Source: Streptomyces sp. NBC_00576 (lineage in GTDB: Bacteria; Actinomycetota; Actinomycetes; Streptomycetales; Streptomycetaceae). From it: a stretch of 64,000 bases of DNA. Shown in pieces: positions 31,346-40,158 of this stretch. The notes under the pieces were generated by a model. The model searched no databases and had not been told where the DNA came from. It worked only from the letters and a program-made list of their open reading frames with translations. The position numbers and the translations under genes were made by a program. How positions within the stretch are numbered: position 1 is the stretch's first letter; each line of letters starts with the position of its first letter. Where the stretch lies: NCBI RefSeq assembly GCF_036345175.1, contig NZ_CP107780.1:7068001-7132000 (forward strand). Reading direction: 5' to 3'.

Positions 31346-31454
31346 CGGATCCGGCCAGGAATGCGTCGGGGCGACGGCTGCCGCGTGCGGCATGCTCGCC
31401 CCGACATACGTCCTCGGTGTGAGGAGCACAGGCGACAGCTGATCTAAGAACGCC

Positions 31455-31721
31455 ATGACGAGAGAAGAAGAGAAGGAGCAAAAGGCGCGCAAGGGCTGGC
31501 GTGAGGTCCCGCTGGCGTTCGTGGCCTTCATGCTCCTGGGCGGCGCGGTCCTGAAGTTCGTGTTTGCCGTTCTCGCTCTGCTCGCCCCCGGCTCCGGCTT
31601 CTCCGCCGGGAAACTGTTGGACGCCCTGATCCACCCGGTCTGGGGTGTGCTGATCTCCTGCGCGCTGCTCTGGATCTTCGCCCGCCTCAAATCGAGGAAG
31701 AAGGGGAGCGCACAGGGCTGA
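31455..31721 (+). CDS. Small membrane protein in the csl locus
   Basis: The 88-aa product has a Lys/Glu-rich start (MTREEEKEQKARKGWREV) and two hydrophobic helices (LAFVAFMLLGGAVLKFVFAV and VWGVLISCALLWIFARL), ending in a basic tail. It resembles the small protein 110 bp upstream in size and topology, though not clearly in sequence. No known family is recognised. A hairpin terminator shared with glxA follows. Confidence 0.55.
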   Translation: MTREEEKEQKARKGWREVPLAFVAFMLLGGAVLKFVFAVLALLAPGSGFSAGKLLDALIHPVWGVLISCALLWIFARLKSRKKGSAQG

Positions 31722-31773
31722 GCGGCTCCGGCGAAGTCAGGTGTGGCGGCGTGGTCGCGGACCTCCACGTACG

Positions 31774-31806
31774 CGACGGCGCCCCTCGTTCAGAGGGGCG
31801 CCGTCG
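31774..31806. terminator. Bidirectional terminator between the small protein gene and glxA
   Basis: A perfect 13-bp stem (GACGGCGCCCCTC / GAGGGGCGCCGTC), loop GTTCA, lies between the convergent units and 32 bp from the glxA stop. Confidence 0.8.
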
Positions 31807-31837
31807 TCGATTCCGGGGTCGTACGACTCTCAGGAGG

Positions 31838-33775
31838 TCAAGGCACCTTCACCCACTGAGCCTTGCTCGGCGTCCCCTGATCATCCGTGACGAAGAGCAT
31901 GTACCAGCCCGACTCGACCAGGTTCCGGTTCTTCGGGACCGTCACCGTGATGCTGTCCTTCGTCTTCTTCAGGTCCAGGGCGATGGAGCGCTGGTCGACG
32001 TCCGTGACGTGGGTCGAGGCGCTCGGGCGGATCAGACGGGCCGTCTTGATCGTGGACGCGTGCTCGGACTTGAAGGTGCCCGACGCGCCGCGTGCGATCG
32101 TCTGCGGGCCGCCCGACAGTGAGGGCTGCGCGTCGCGGTACAGGTACGGCGGCGTGTAGATCTCGATGCGCTGTTCGAACTTGCCCGGCTTGGTGTCGGC
32201 CTTGTCCGCGTACAGGGAGTCCGAGCCGAAGAACATGAGCCGGCCGTCGGGCAGCAGGATCGAGCCCGAGTGGTAGTTGCGGCCCACCAGTGGGTCGGCG
32301 ACCCTGTTCAGCTTGCCGGTCTTCGCGTCGTACATACGGGCCTGGAGGATGTTCGAGTCGCCGCGCCCCCGGTAGTCCTCCGAGCCGCCCGAGATCATCA
32401 CCGTGTCGTCGGGGAGGATCGAGTACTGCGGGTAGCGCGTGCCCTTCTCCAGGGACGGGCCGTCCGTGAACTTCGGGTTGTCCGCCAGGAGGTCGATCAC
32501 GCGGGTCTTCTTGCTGGAGAGCTTCGACTCGCCGACCCCGCCCCCACCGATCACCATGTACTTCTCGTCCTGCGCCGGCGGCAGCAGCACCGTGCCGGCG
32601 GTCTCCAGCATGTTGGGGTCGCTGAGCCCCTTCAGCTTGGTGAACTTGTCCGTCGCCACGTCCCAGACGCCCGGGTCACGGCCGACGTTGTCGGGGCCGT
32701 AGCCCGCGTTCGCGCCCGAGTAGAACATCTCGCCGTTCTGCATCAGGGAGATCGCCGGGTACGTCGGGAACTGCCGTGTATGGGTCGTGTACGTCCAGGT
32801 CTTGGTCTTCGGGTCGTACAGCTCGTTCTTGCCCGGCACCAGCTGGCCGATCTCGTCCAGGCCGGAGAGGCTCAGGATCTTGCCGTCCGACATGGTGGTG
32901 AGCGTGGGGTACCAGCGAGCCTCGTTCATCGGGTCGACCTTGATGTACTTCTCGGCGACCGGATCGAACTCGAAGGCGTCCCGGATGCCCTGGAAGTCCT
33001 TCTTGTCCAGGGCGAGCTTCTCGGCGATGCCGTACGTGTTGCGGGAGTCGGCGCCCGACAGGCCCTGCACGCGGTAGTTGTCCTGCGTACCGGTCTCGTA
33101 CTTGGCGCCCTTCTTCTGCGCCTCGACATAGATCCGGCCGAGCCCCGGCTCGTTGCGCAGGAAAGCGCCCGTCGCCTTGTCGAAGACCTTCGTCGCGCGC
33201 TCCACGACGACCGGGTCCTTCGACACGAACGTCTTGCCGTTCTCCTTGCCGGTGAACTTGGTGCCCGCGGGCAGGGTGATCGGCTTGTCCGGGTTCTCGT
33301 TGTGGACGACCATCAGGCCGCCCGCCTTGGTGACGTCACCCTTGAGCTTCTCGTACCGCTTCGTGCCGCCCGCGATCAGCAGATTGCCGTTGGCGAGCTG
33401 CGTGTGGCCGGTGCAGAACAGATCCTTCGGCGTCGGGATCTTCTTGATCGTGCCATTGACCGGGTCCCAGATGCGGGTGTCGAACTTCTTCGCGTCGAAG
33501 TTGTCCGCGTTGTTGCCGGAGCCTGCGACGAGCAGGACCTTGCCGGTGTGCAGCAGGGCCGCGTGGATGGTGTTCTGCCGGTATTCCTCCGGGAAGTTCA
33601 CCACCTCCCACTTGCCGTTCTCGGCCTTGTACTCCGGTCTGTTGATCTTGTAGTCGTGATATTTCTCGGTACTGAAGCGATACACCCACGGCCCGTTCAT
33701 CCCCGCCAACGCGAGGACCACCGCCGTGCCTATCGCGAGTCGACGGGCGCGGCGGCGGCCTGCACGGTCTGTCAT
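31838..33775 (-). CDS. glxA: Galactose-oxidase-like radical copper oxidase GlxA
   Basis: The 645-aa product has an N-terminal membrane anchor (LAIGTAVVLALAGM) and a seven-bladed Kelch-type copper oxidase followed by an Ig-like end domain. Active-site residues are in place: Cys121 (DLFCTGH) and Tyr289 (EARWYPT) for the Tyr-Cys radical cofactor, the stacking Trp288, and the copper ligands Tyr501-His502 (GRNYHSG) and His589 (SASTHVTD). In S. lividans, GlxA is needed with CslA for glycan deposition at the hyphal tip and for aerial growth. Its ATG overlaps the cslA stop by 4 bp, so the two are co-translated. Copper must be loaded outside the membrane. Confidence 0.95.
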   Translation of the reverse strand: MTDRAGRRRARRLAIGTAVVLALAGMNGPWVYRFSTEKYHDYKINRPEYKAENGKWEVVNFPEEYRQNTIHAALLHTGKVLLVAGSGNNADNFDAKKFDTRIWDPVNGTIKKIPTPKDLFCTGHTQLANGNLLIAGGTKRYEKLKGDVTKAGGLMVVHNENPDKPITLPAGTKFTGKENGKTFVSKDPVVVERATKVFDKATGAFLRNEPGLGRIYVEAQKKGAKYETGTQDNYRVQGLSGADSRNTYGIAEKLALDKKDFQGIRDAFEFDPVAEKYIKVDPMNEARWYPTLTTMSDGKILSLSGLDEIGQLVPGKNELYDPKTKTWTYTTHTRQFPTYPAISLMQNGEMFYSGANAGYGPDNVGRDPGVWDVATDKFTKLKGLSDPNMLETAGTVLLPPAQDEKYMVIGGGGVGESKLSSKKTRVIDLLADNPKFTDGPSLEKGTRYPQYSILPDDTVMISGGSEDYRGRGDSNILQARMYDAKTGKLNRVADPLVGRNYHSGSILLPDGRLMFFGSDSLYADKADTKPGKFEQRIEIYTPPYLYRDAQPSLSGGPQTIARGASGTFKSEHASTIKTARLIRPSASTHVTDVDQRSIALDLKKTKDSITVTVPKNRNLVESGWYMLFVTDDQGTPSKAQWVKVP

Positions 33776-35820
33776 TCCTTACGTCCCCCAAGTCCACCAA
33801 GGGCAATCTGCATGGTCTGGTCGTTGCCCCCGCTCCCTACGCTGCCCTCGCCCGTTCCACCCGATGCGGCCCACTGGGGCTTGTGCTGCGGCGCGTGGGT
33901 GGAGTGAGGGGCGTGTGGGGCGTGCGATGCGTGCGGCGGGGTGTGTGGCGCGTGTGACGTCGGCTGGGTCGGCACTGTCGGGTACGGCGCGGGCGCGGCG
34001 TCCTGCGGCTCGGCGGCCGGGCGGGCGGCGAGCTTCTTCTTCTCCTGGCGCAGCATGAGCCGCCAGACGACCATCGGCGTCGCGGTGATCCCCGTGGCGA
34101 ACGTCGCCCAGATGATCATCGCGGGGTGCGAGTGCCCGAAGGTGAAGCCGGCCGCGATCGAGCCGCCGAAGATCAGGATGAAGTACCAGTGGTACCGGAA
34201 CGTCCCGAACCAGCGGTCCGGGCTCGCCGAGTCGCCCTTGGGTGTGACCACGAACTTGCTCTTGCGCCGCAGCGCGGAGTCGATCAGGGCCTTCGCGTAG
34301 AGCGGCGCCGACAGCGCGGACATCACCATGCCCGCCACACCACCCGAACCCTCCGGCTCGTGCGGGGAGACGTTGTGCCGGCGGTTCCAGATGTACAGGC
34401 CGATCTGCAGCGCCGAGGCGTTGCCGTAGAGCATCAGCCACACGGTCGGGTCGATGTTCACACCCGAGGCGCCCAGGCCCAGGAACAGTGCACAGCTCAG
34501 CGCCGCCAGGATCCAGTTGAGGGCGGACATCGGGTAGAAGATGATCATCATCGTGTAGTTGAAGAGCTTGCTCGGCGGCAGCGAGTACCAGCCCTTCCAG
34601 TACTGCTTGAGGATCGTCTCGTACGTCCCCCGTGACCAGCGCATCTGCTGCGTGAAGAAGTCCGTCCAGGCACTGGGACCCTCACCGACCGCGAGCACGT
34701 CGGGCGTGTAGACCGAGCGCCACTTCTTCCCCGTCGCCGGGTTCTTGTGGCGGTGGATCTCGAACCCGGTCGCCATGTCCTCGGTGATCGAGTCGTACAG
34801 CCCGCCGATCTGCTTCAGTGCCCTGATGCGTACGGCGTTGCTGGTCCCCACGAACATCGGCGAGCCGTAGGCGTTGCCGGCCCGCTGGATCAGCGCGTGG
34901 AAGAGGAACTGCTGCGACTCGGCGGCCTTGGTGACGAAGTTGTCGTAGTTCCCGTACACCTGCGGGCCGATGACGAAGCCGATGTTCGGGTCCCGGAAGA
35001 AGCCGAGCATCCGCTCCAGATAGTTGGGCAGCGGTACGTGGTCGGTGTCGACGGAGGCGAAGAAGTCGTAGTCGTCGCCGTGTGCGTCGAGCCAGGCGTT
35101 GTAGTTGCCGTGCTTGGTCTTGGCGCGGTGCGGGCCCTTGGGCTGGTTCCACTTCGCGATGCCCTTGCGGGAGAAGTGGTGCACGCCCAGGCGCTCGCAG
35201 ACCGCCTTCACCGCGGGGTCGTCGCCCTCGTCGAGGAGCCAGACATGCATAAGGCCGCGGTGCCGGATTCTCACCGCGGCTTCGAGCGTCTTCGTCACCA
35301 TCTCCAGCGGTTCCTTGCCGGGCACGAAGGAGGTGAGGAAGGCGACTCTTGTGCCGGTCTCGGGCACCACCGGGATCGGGTCGCGGGCGACCAGGGTGGC
35401 ATGCGCGTTCGACAGCACGTTCAGGCAGCGGAAGAGCTCGATCAGACCGATCGAGACGAGCATCACGATGTCGAGCGCCGGCAGGAAGTCGTAGGCCGGG
35501 TAGTCGCGGTGGGTCCAGTGCGCGGGCTGGAGCAGCCAGACGAGCAGGACGACGGAGAGCAGCGGTGCGGCGCCCAGCATCAGCGCGGCCCGTATGCGGT
35601 GCGGCTCCTGCGAGAGCAGGGACCGGTACTTGACCGTGTACGGCTTGGTCGGGTCGGGCTGTGTGAGGGGTCCGGCCAGCCGGCTGTAGTGCTCGTAGTC
35701 GTACTTCGGCAGACTCTTCTTGATCCGGCGGAAACCGCCGGTCCGGTTGGACGGCAGCCTGAGCTGGGCCGTCTGTGATGCGTCGAAGTTATGCCGGGCG
35801 CCCGTCGGCGTCGACGTCAT
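33772..35820 (-). CDS. cslA: Cellulose-synthase-like GT2 glycosyltransferase CslA
   Basis: The 682-aa membrane enzyme polymerises a beta-glucan and exports it at the hyphal tip. Two N-terminal helices (LLSVVLLVWLL and ALDIVMLVSIGLIELF) precede the cytoplasmic GT2 domain with WLLDEGDD, SVDTDHVPLP (DxD), SITEDMATG (TED) and QQMRW (QxxRW). Four or more helices follow. The tail (residues about 600-682) is Pro/His rich, with nine His between residues 622 and 646. In S. coelicolor CslA interacts with DivIVA and works with GlxA. A short hairpin (35834-35853) lies in the leader just before the GGGGGGAT ribosome binding site. It is the first gene of the cslA-glxA operon. Confidence 0.95.
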   Translation of the reverse strand: MTSTPTGARHNFDASQTAQLRLPSNRTGGFRRIKKSLPKYDYEHYSRLAGPLTQPDPTKPYTVKYRSLLSQEPHRIRAALMLGAAPLLSVVLLVWLLQPAHWTHRDYPAYDFLPALDIVMLVSIGLIELFRCLNVLSNAHATLVARDPIPVVPETGTRVAFLTSFVPGKEPLEMVTKTLEAAVRIRHRGLMHVWLLDEGDDPAVKAVCERLGVHHFSRKGIAKWNQPKGPHRAKTKHGNYNAWLDAHGDDYDFFASVDTDHVPLPNYLERMLGFFRDPNIGFVIGPQVYGNYDNFVTKAAESQQFLFHALIQRAGNAYGSPMFVGTSNAVRIRALKQIGGLYDSITEDMATGFEIHRHKNPATGKKWRSVYTPDVLAVGEGPSAWTDFFTQQMRWSRGTYETILKQYWKGWYSLPPSKLFNYTMMIIFYPMSALNWILAALSCALFLGLGASGVNIDPTVWLMLYGNASALQIGLYIWNRRHNVSPHEPEGSGGVAGMVMSALSAPLYAKALIDSALRRKSKFVVTPKGDSASPDRWFGTFRYHWYFILIFGGSIAAGFTFGHSHPAMIIWATFATGITATPMVVWRLMLRQEKKKLAARPAAEPQDAAPAPYPTVPTQPTSHAPHTPPHASHAPHAPHSTHAPQHKPQWAASGGTGEGSVGSGGNDQTMQIALGGLGGRKE

Positions 35821-36270
35821 GAGTCATCCCCCCACACGCAAAAAGCCGCGTGTTTCTCGGTTCTTATGCGTCTGCTCGGCCCCCCTCGGCCTTCACAAAC
35901 GCATCAGTAATGGACCACTGCCCCCACGTCATCCACACTCTATAGACATGGAAGAGTGCCCTTCCGGTTGCATGATGCCCCCCTCGGCGTCAGTTCATGA
36001 ACGGGGCCCCATCCCCGTGTCAGCGCAACCGGTCCCGCCCCCAAGTGCCGCGTATCCGCAGCATCTTGAAGCCCAGGGTTCTATGTCGTTCAGCATGATC
36101 GCAAGACGCGAAACATGGTGTTTACCGGTCATACGCGCTCATTGTGACGGCTGTTGAGCCCGATTGGTGCGACTGTGACCGATTGTGTGCGGATGGTGCT
36201 GGAGTGTTTACTTATTGTCTCTCTGAGTGTCCGAGGAATCCTTGGCGATCTGTCGCCGGGTGCACGAGAA
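35821..36270. promoter_or_regulatory. cslA upstream region
   Basis: This 450-bp region has no gene. Features are the leader hairpin ACACGC / GCGTGT (35834-35853) near the cslA SD and a TATAGA hexamer on the minus strand at about 35941-35946 that could be a -10 box. Bases about 36100-36230 are AT-richer than the surroundings. No known operator consensus is seen. Confidence 0.4.
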
Positions 36271-36298
36271 CAGGCCCCCCGCCGGAGCGGAGGGCCTG
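36271..36298 (-). terminator. Terminator of tRNA-Lys copy 1
   Basis: A stem CAGGCCC / GGGCCTG with an inner CCGC / GCGG pair and a CGGA loop lies 11 bases after the tRNA 3' end. Confidence 0.65.
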
Positions 36299-36309
36299 CT
36301 GTGTGTCTG

Positions 36310-36383
36310 TGCGCCGCCAGGGACTCGAACCCCGGACCCGCTGATTAAGAGTCAGCTGCTCTAACCAACTGAGCTAGCGGCGC
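36310..36383 (-). tRNA. tRNA-Lys(CTT), copy 1
   Basis: A 74-nt cloverleaf on the minus strand. The acceptor stem is GCGCCGC / GCGGCGC with discriminator A. The anticodon loop CTCTTAA lies between GCTGA and TCAGC, giving anticodon CTT (lysine, AAG codons). The T-loop is GTTCGAA. CCA is not encoded. The sequence is identical to the copies at 42543 and 56724. Confidence 0.97.
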
Positions 36384-36564
36384 GTGGTGACGTCGACAAC
36401 TCTACCCGACACCGGTGAGTGGTCCGGACCCCCGGAGTGTCGCGCCGGGCCGTAGGCCGGCTGTACATCATTCGGACCGTCAACATGCGACAGCGGGTGA
36501 CAGTTGAGAAACTGCGCTCGTGGAGAAGCGCGCAAGGTATCGCCCGGAGAGTGAGGGGAATCGT

Positions 36565-38202
36565 ATGGCGACTCCGGTATTCGAGGAATTCGATCCCGCG
36601 AGTGACTGCGAATGCCCCGGATGTGTCCGCCGACGACGGGCCGCACCCTATTCCGGACCGGTGTCGGGAACGGGTCCGGGACCCGCTCGTACGGCGGTCA
36701 GGCGGACCCTCGTCGTCGCCGCCGCGGCCTCCACCGTCCTCGGCGCCGGACACGCCCTGCCGGCCGCGGCCGCCCCGCACGCCCCCCAGCGTCCGGGCGT
36801 ACCCGCAGGTGACGAGCCCGACACTCCGCAGGGCGGCCAGGCCCCGCTGCACGGCCCGTCCGGGAAACCGGCCTCGGACAAGCTCCGGGCGACGACCCGG
36901 GCGGAGATCGTCAACCGGGCCAGGGCATGGGTCGTGGCGCGGGTGCCGTACAGCATGGGCACGTATTGGGGAGACGGTTACCGGCAGGACTGCTCGGGCT
37001 TCGTCTCCATGGCCTGGAACCTCGCCGGGAACGAATGGACGGGCAGTCTCGACAAGTACGGGGTGCGGATTGCCAAGGAGGATCTGCAACCCGGTGACAT
37101 TCTCCTGTTCCATAATCAGTCGGACCCGGAAAAGGGCTCGCACGTGGTCATTTTCGGCGGCTGGACGGACTACACGCACACCTATTACACCGCCTACGAG
37201 GAGACCCGCCCGCACGCCCGCAGGCAGGCCACTCCGTTCGCCTACTGGAGCCACTCGGACGGCTATCAGGCCTACCGCTACAAGGGCCTCGCCGCGAACA
37301 CGGGCGGCACCTCGGACCCGGGAGACCTGGGAGACCCGGGCGACACCGGCGGTACGGACGACGCGGACGGTACGGACGGTACGACGGGCGCGGTACTCGG
37401 AGCCTCCTCGGACGCGGCGGCCCGGTTCCCGGGCCGGATGTACTTCGGGCCGGGCGCGAACAACGGGTACGTCACCCAGCTGGGCCGGATGCTCGTGGAG
37501 CGCGGCGGCGCCCGCTACTACACCTCGGGTCCGGGCCCGCGCTGGTCGGACGCGGACCGCAGGGCGACGCGGGCGTTCCAGCAGGCCCAGGGCTGGACGG
37601 GCACGGCGGCGGACGGACTGCCGGGGCCGCGGACCTGGACGCTGCTGGTGAGCGGAACGGGCCGCGACATCGGGGACAACCCGGCAGGGGCGACGGCCCG
37701 GACGCCCCCCGGAACGGATCCGGGAACAGCCCCGGGAACAGCCCCGGGAACAGCCCCGGGAATGGATCCGGGAACAGCCCCGGGAACAGCCCCGGGAATG
37801 GATCCGGGAACAGCCCCGGGAACAGCCCCGGGAATGGATCCGGGAACAGCCCCGGGAACAGCCCCGGGAACGGATCCGGGAACAGCCCCGGGAACAGCCC
37901 CGGGGGCGCCCCCTCCCACGGTCCTCGGTGCGGCCGGTCCGCCCTCTGCCAGGCATGCGGTCCCCGAGTTCCCCGGGCGGGCCCTGTTCCGGCCGGGCGC
38001 CAGCAGTCCGCACGTCACCCAGCTCGGAGAGCGGCTGGTGAAGAAGGGATTCGGGCGGTACTACACGACCCAGCCCGACCCCGGCTGGAACGAGGCGGAC
38101 CGGCGCGCGGTGCAGGCCTTCCAACGCGCCCAGGGCTGGCGGGGCGGCGCGGCCGACGGCTACCCGGGCCCGGAGACCTGGCGCCGCCTCTTCTCCTCGT
38201 AA
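36565..38202 (+). CDS. NlpC/P60 peptidoglycan hydrolase with two PG-binding-like domains
   Basis: The 545-aa product begins with a short cytoplasmic segment holding DCECPGC and RRRR, then a helix or signal (TLVVAAAASTVLGAGHALP, residues about 48-66). The NlpC/P60 domain (residues about 112-265) has the catalytic YRQDCSGFV (Cys143) and GSHVVIFGG (His193). Two peptidoglycan-binding-like domains follow (about 300-370 and 470-545), each with the AFQxAQGW...DGxPGPxTW signature. Between them is a tandem 12-residue repeat (MDPGTAPGTAPG). It should cut stem peptides in the cell wall. It is divergent from cslA, beyond the tRNA gene. GAGGGGA precedes the ATG. Confidence 0.9.
   Translation: MATPVFEEFDPASDCECPGCVRRRRAAPYSGPVSGTGPGPARTAVRRTLVVAAAASTVLGAGHALPAAAAPHAPQRPGVPAGDEPDTPQGGQAPLHGPSGKPASDKLRATTRAEIVNRARAWVVARVPYSMGTYWGDGYRQDCSGFVSMAWNLAGNEWTGSLDKYGVRIAKEDLQPGDILLFHNQSDPEKGSHVVIFGGWTDYTHTYYTAYEETRPHARRQATPFAYWSHSDGYQAYRYKGLAANTGGTSDPGDLGDPGDTGGTDDADGTDGTTGAVLGASSDAAARFPGRMYFGPGANNGYVTQLGRMLVERGGARYYTSGPGPRWSDADRRATRAFQQAQGWTGTAADGLPGPRTWTLLVSGTGRDIGDNPAGATARTPPGTDPGTAPGTAPGTAPGMDPGTAPGTAPGMDPGTAPGTAPGMDPGTAPGTAPGTDPGTAPGTAPGAPPPTVLGAAGPPSARHAVPEFPGRALFRPGASSPHVTQLGERLVKKGFGRYYTTQPDPGWNEADRRAVQAFQRAQGWRGGAADGYPGPETWRRLFSS
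37711..37903 (+). repeat. 36-bp in-frame tandem repeat
   Basis: About five tandem units of 36 bp, some partly extended, encode MDPGTAPGTAPG (or T in place of M). They form a Pro/Gly linker in the NlpC/P60 protein. Units are nearly identical in DNA (GGATCCGGGAACAGCCCCGG core), so they expanded recently. The opposite strand is also open here but is a shadow. Confidence 0.85.
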
Positions 38203-38276
38203 CGCCCGTCCCGGCACACGCCTGTTGGCCGGTAACCACTGTTATGACGCATCTGGCGCGGAGGCTGGAGGCATAA

Positions 38277-39404
38277 ATGAGTACGACGACCGAACAGACA
38301 CCTGACCCCGAGGGCCCCCCGGACAGCGGCCCCCGGCCCGCCCGGCTCATCCAGAACGAGGCGACCACCGAGATCCCCGTCCACCTCCTCTTCCGCGACG
38401 AACCCGACCCGGCGCCGGTACCGCTGAGGCCCGCCGTCGTGGGGCGCAGGCAGGGGACGGGCGAGCAGCCGCGCGTCCGCAGGCCCGCACCGGCCACACC
38501 CCGCCCAACGGTTCCGACGGTCGACCCCGACCTGGTGGAGCGCCCGGCGCGGGTGCTGCCCGGCGCGGTGGGCGTGCTCGCCGGTGCCGTCGGGGCGGCC
38601 GGGGGTGTGCTCACCTCCTGGTGGGCGGGCGTGCTGCCGCCCCTCGCGGTGGAGGCGCTGCGCCTGCCGGCGACATACGCGGGCGCCGGTCTCGGCCCGG
38701 CCCAGTGGGCCGCGTACGCCGGGGCGGGCGCCCTCGGGCTGTTCGGGTTCGGCGGGCTGGCGCGGGGGCGGACCGGGCGGGCCTGGGTGCTCGGCCTGTT
38801 CGGCCGCTACCGGGGGACCGTCCGGCGTACCGGGCTGCTGTGGGTCAACCCGCTGCTGCTGCGCGCCCGGGTCGACGTGCGGCTGCGGCACTGGCGCGGC
38901 GAGCCGATGCCGGCGGCCGACGCGAGCGGGGTCGCGCTGCGGGTCGTCGTCCTCGTGGTGTGGCGGGTGCGGGACACCGCGCGGGCCACGCTCGGCGTCG
39001 AGGACCACGAGACCTATCTGCGCGAGTGTGTCGAGGCGGCGCTCGTCCGGGTGCCGGTGGAGATGCCGGGCGCGGGACGGCGGGCGATGGAATCGGCGGG
39101 GGACGCGCTGACCCGGGCGGTCGCGGCGGACACGGCGCCGGTCGGCCTGGAGGTGTTCTCGGTACTGCCGGTCCGGGTCGAGTACGCCCCCGAGGTCGCC
39201 GCCGCGATGACCCGCCGTCACATCGCCACCCTGGACGCCCGGCACCGGGCCGCCGCGCTCACGTCGGTCGTGGACTCGGTGGAGGACACGGTGACCCGGC
39301 TGACCCTGCGCGGCCTGGTCGAACTGGACGACTACGAACGCAAGGTGCTGGTGAAGGACCTGACGGTCGCGTTCTGCGCGGGGCGGGGCGAGCCGGGGCC
39401 GTGA
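38277..39404 (+). CDS. SPFH/Band-7 domain membrane protein
   Basis: The 375-aa product has a Pro-rich N-terminal region (about 90 residues), two hydrophobic segments (VLPGAVGVLAGAVGAAGGVL and WAAYAGAGALGLFGFGGLA), and an SPFH (stomatin/flotillin) domain. Visible SPFH stretches are RTGLLWVNPLLLRARVDVRL, VALRVVVLVVWRV and EVFSVLPVRVEYAPEVAAAM. Such proteins form oligomers that organise membrane zones. It lies 74 bp after the NlpC/P60 gene and just before lpmP, so it belongs to the csl neighbourhood. GGAGG lies 5 bases before the ATG. The lpmP promoter starts at its stop codon. Confidence 0.8.
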   Translation: MSTTTEQTPDPEGPPDSGPRPARLIQNEATTEIPVHLLFRDEPDPAPVPLRPAVVGRRQGTGEQPRVRRPAPATPRPTVPTVDPDLVERPARVLPGAVGVLAGAVGAAGGVLTSWWAGVLPPLAVEALRLPATYAGAGLGPAQWAAYAGAGALGLFGFGGLARGRTGRAWVLGLFGRYRGTVRRTGLLWVNPLLLRARVDVRLRHWRGEPMPAADASGVALRVVVLVVWRVRDTARATLGVEDHETYLRECVEAALVRVPVEMPGAGRRAMESAGDALTRAVAADTAPVGLEVFSVLPVRVEYAPEVAAAMTRRHIATLDARHRAAALTSVVDSVEDTVTRLTLRGLVELDDYERKVLVKDLTVAFCAGRGEPGP

Positions 39405-39459
39405 TTGGTCTGGACATGCTCAAGGGGCGGTAATAATCTGAGACTTGGTCTAGACCTGC
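39405..39459 (+). promoter_or_regulatory. lpmP promoter with chitinase/DasR-type direct repeats
   Basis: Two copies of TTGGTCTxGACxTGC (39405-39419 and 39445-39459) are spaced 40 bp apart. The second contains the palindrome GGTCTAGACC, the core of the DasR-responsive element of Streptomyces. Between them a promoter fits well: TGGACA (39411-39416), 17 bp, TAATCT (39434-39439). The first repeat covers the -35 and the second the start point, as in Streptomyces chitinase promoters. Confidence 0.8.
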
Positions 39460-39512
39460 ACGGCTCACTTGAACCTCCTTGAACCTCCCCCACGTTCAGC
39501 AGGAGCGGCAGC

Positions 39513-40118
39513 ATGCGCAAAAAGACCAAGTTGTGTGCCTCCGTGGTCGGCCTGGCCACCACCGGCGCCCTCGTCCTCACCGCCGGAGGCGCCAGCGGCC
39601 ACGGCTACACCGACCTCCCCATCAGCAGGCAGAAGCTCTGCCAGAACGGCACCGTGACGGGCTGCGGCGACATCCAGTGGGAGCCGCAGAGTGTCGAGGG
39701 CCCCAAGGGCTTCCCGGCCGCCGGACCGGCCGACGGCCAGATCTGCTCGGCGAACCACGGCAACTTCGGCGCGCTCAACCAGCCGAAGACCCCGTCCGGC
39801 GGTACCTGGCCGGCGACCGCGGTGACGGGCGGGGGGAGCTACACCTTCCGCTGGCAGTTCACCGCCATGCACGCCACCACCGACTTCAAGTACTACGTCA
39901 CGAAGCCGGGGTGGAACCAGAACCACGCCCTCGCCCGTTCGGACCTCAACCTCACCCCGTTCCTCACGGTCCCCTACAACGGCCAGCGCCCGCCGGCCAC
40001 GCTCTCCCACACGGGGTCACTGCCGTCCGGGCTCAGCGGCCGGCATGTGATCGTCGCGGTGTGGACGATCGCGGACACGGCCAACGCGTTCTACGCCTGC
40101 TCGGACGTCAGGTTCTGA
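39513..40118 (+). CDS. lpmP: AA10 lytic polysaccharide monooxygenase LpmP
   Basis: The 201-aa product has a signal peptide ending at ASG, so the mature protein begins with His30 (HGYTDLPISR). Together with His120 (FTAMHATTD) this forms the copper histidine brace. Other AA10 features are GCGDIQWEPQSVEGPKGFP, DGQICSANHG and the final VWTIADTANAFYACSDVRF. The enzyme has no extra binding module. In S. coelicolor, LpmP (SCO2833) binds chitin and acts with the csl system in glycan deposition at the tip. AGGAG lies 7 bases before the ATG. The promoter holds DasR-type sites, linking it to N-acetylglucosamine signals. Confidence 0.93.
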   Translation: MRKKTKLCASVVGLATTGALVLTAGGASGHGYTDLPISRQKLCQNGTVTGCGDIQWEPQSVEGPKGFPAAGPADGQICSANHGNFGALNQPKTPSGGTWPATAVTGGGSYTFRWQFTAMHATTDFKYYVTKPGWNQNHALARSDLNLTPFLTVPYNGQRPPATLSHTGSLPSGLSGRHVIVAVWTIADTANAFYACSDVRF

Positions 40119-40158
40119 GCATTCCTTGAGTAAATACACGGCCCCCCACGGGTACGTT

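Noticed and set aside
37711..37903. Possible CRISPR-like array
   Set aside because: Units are contiguous, with no unique spacers, and lie in frame within a coding sequence.
36361..38217. 618-aa antisense frame across the NlpC/P60 gene
   Set aside because: Composed of RGCSRGCS repeats from the opposite strand of the linker repeat, and it overlaps a tRNA gene.
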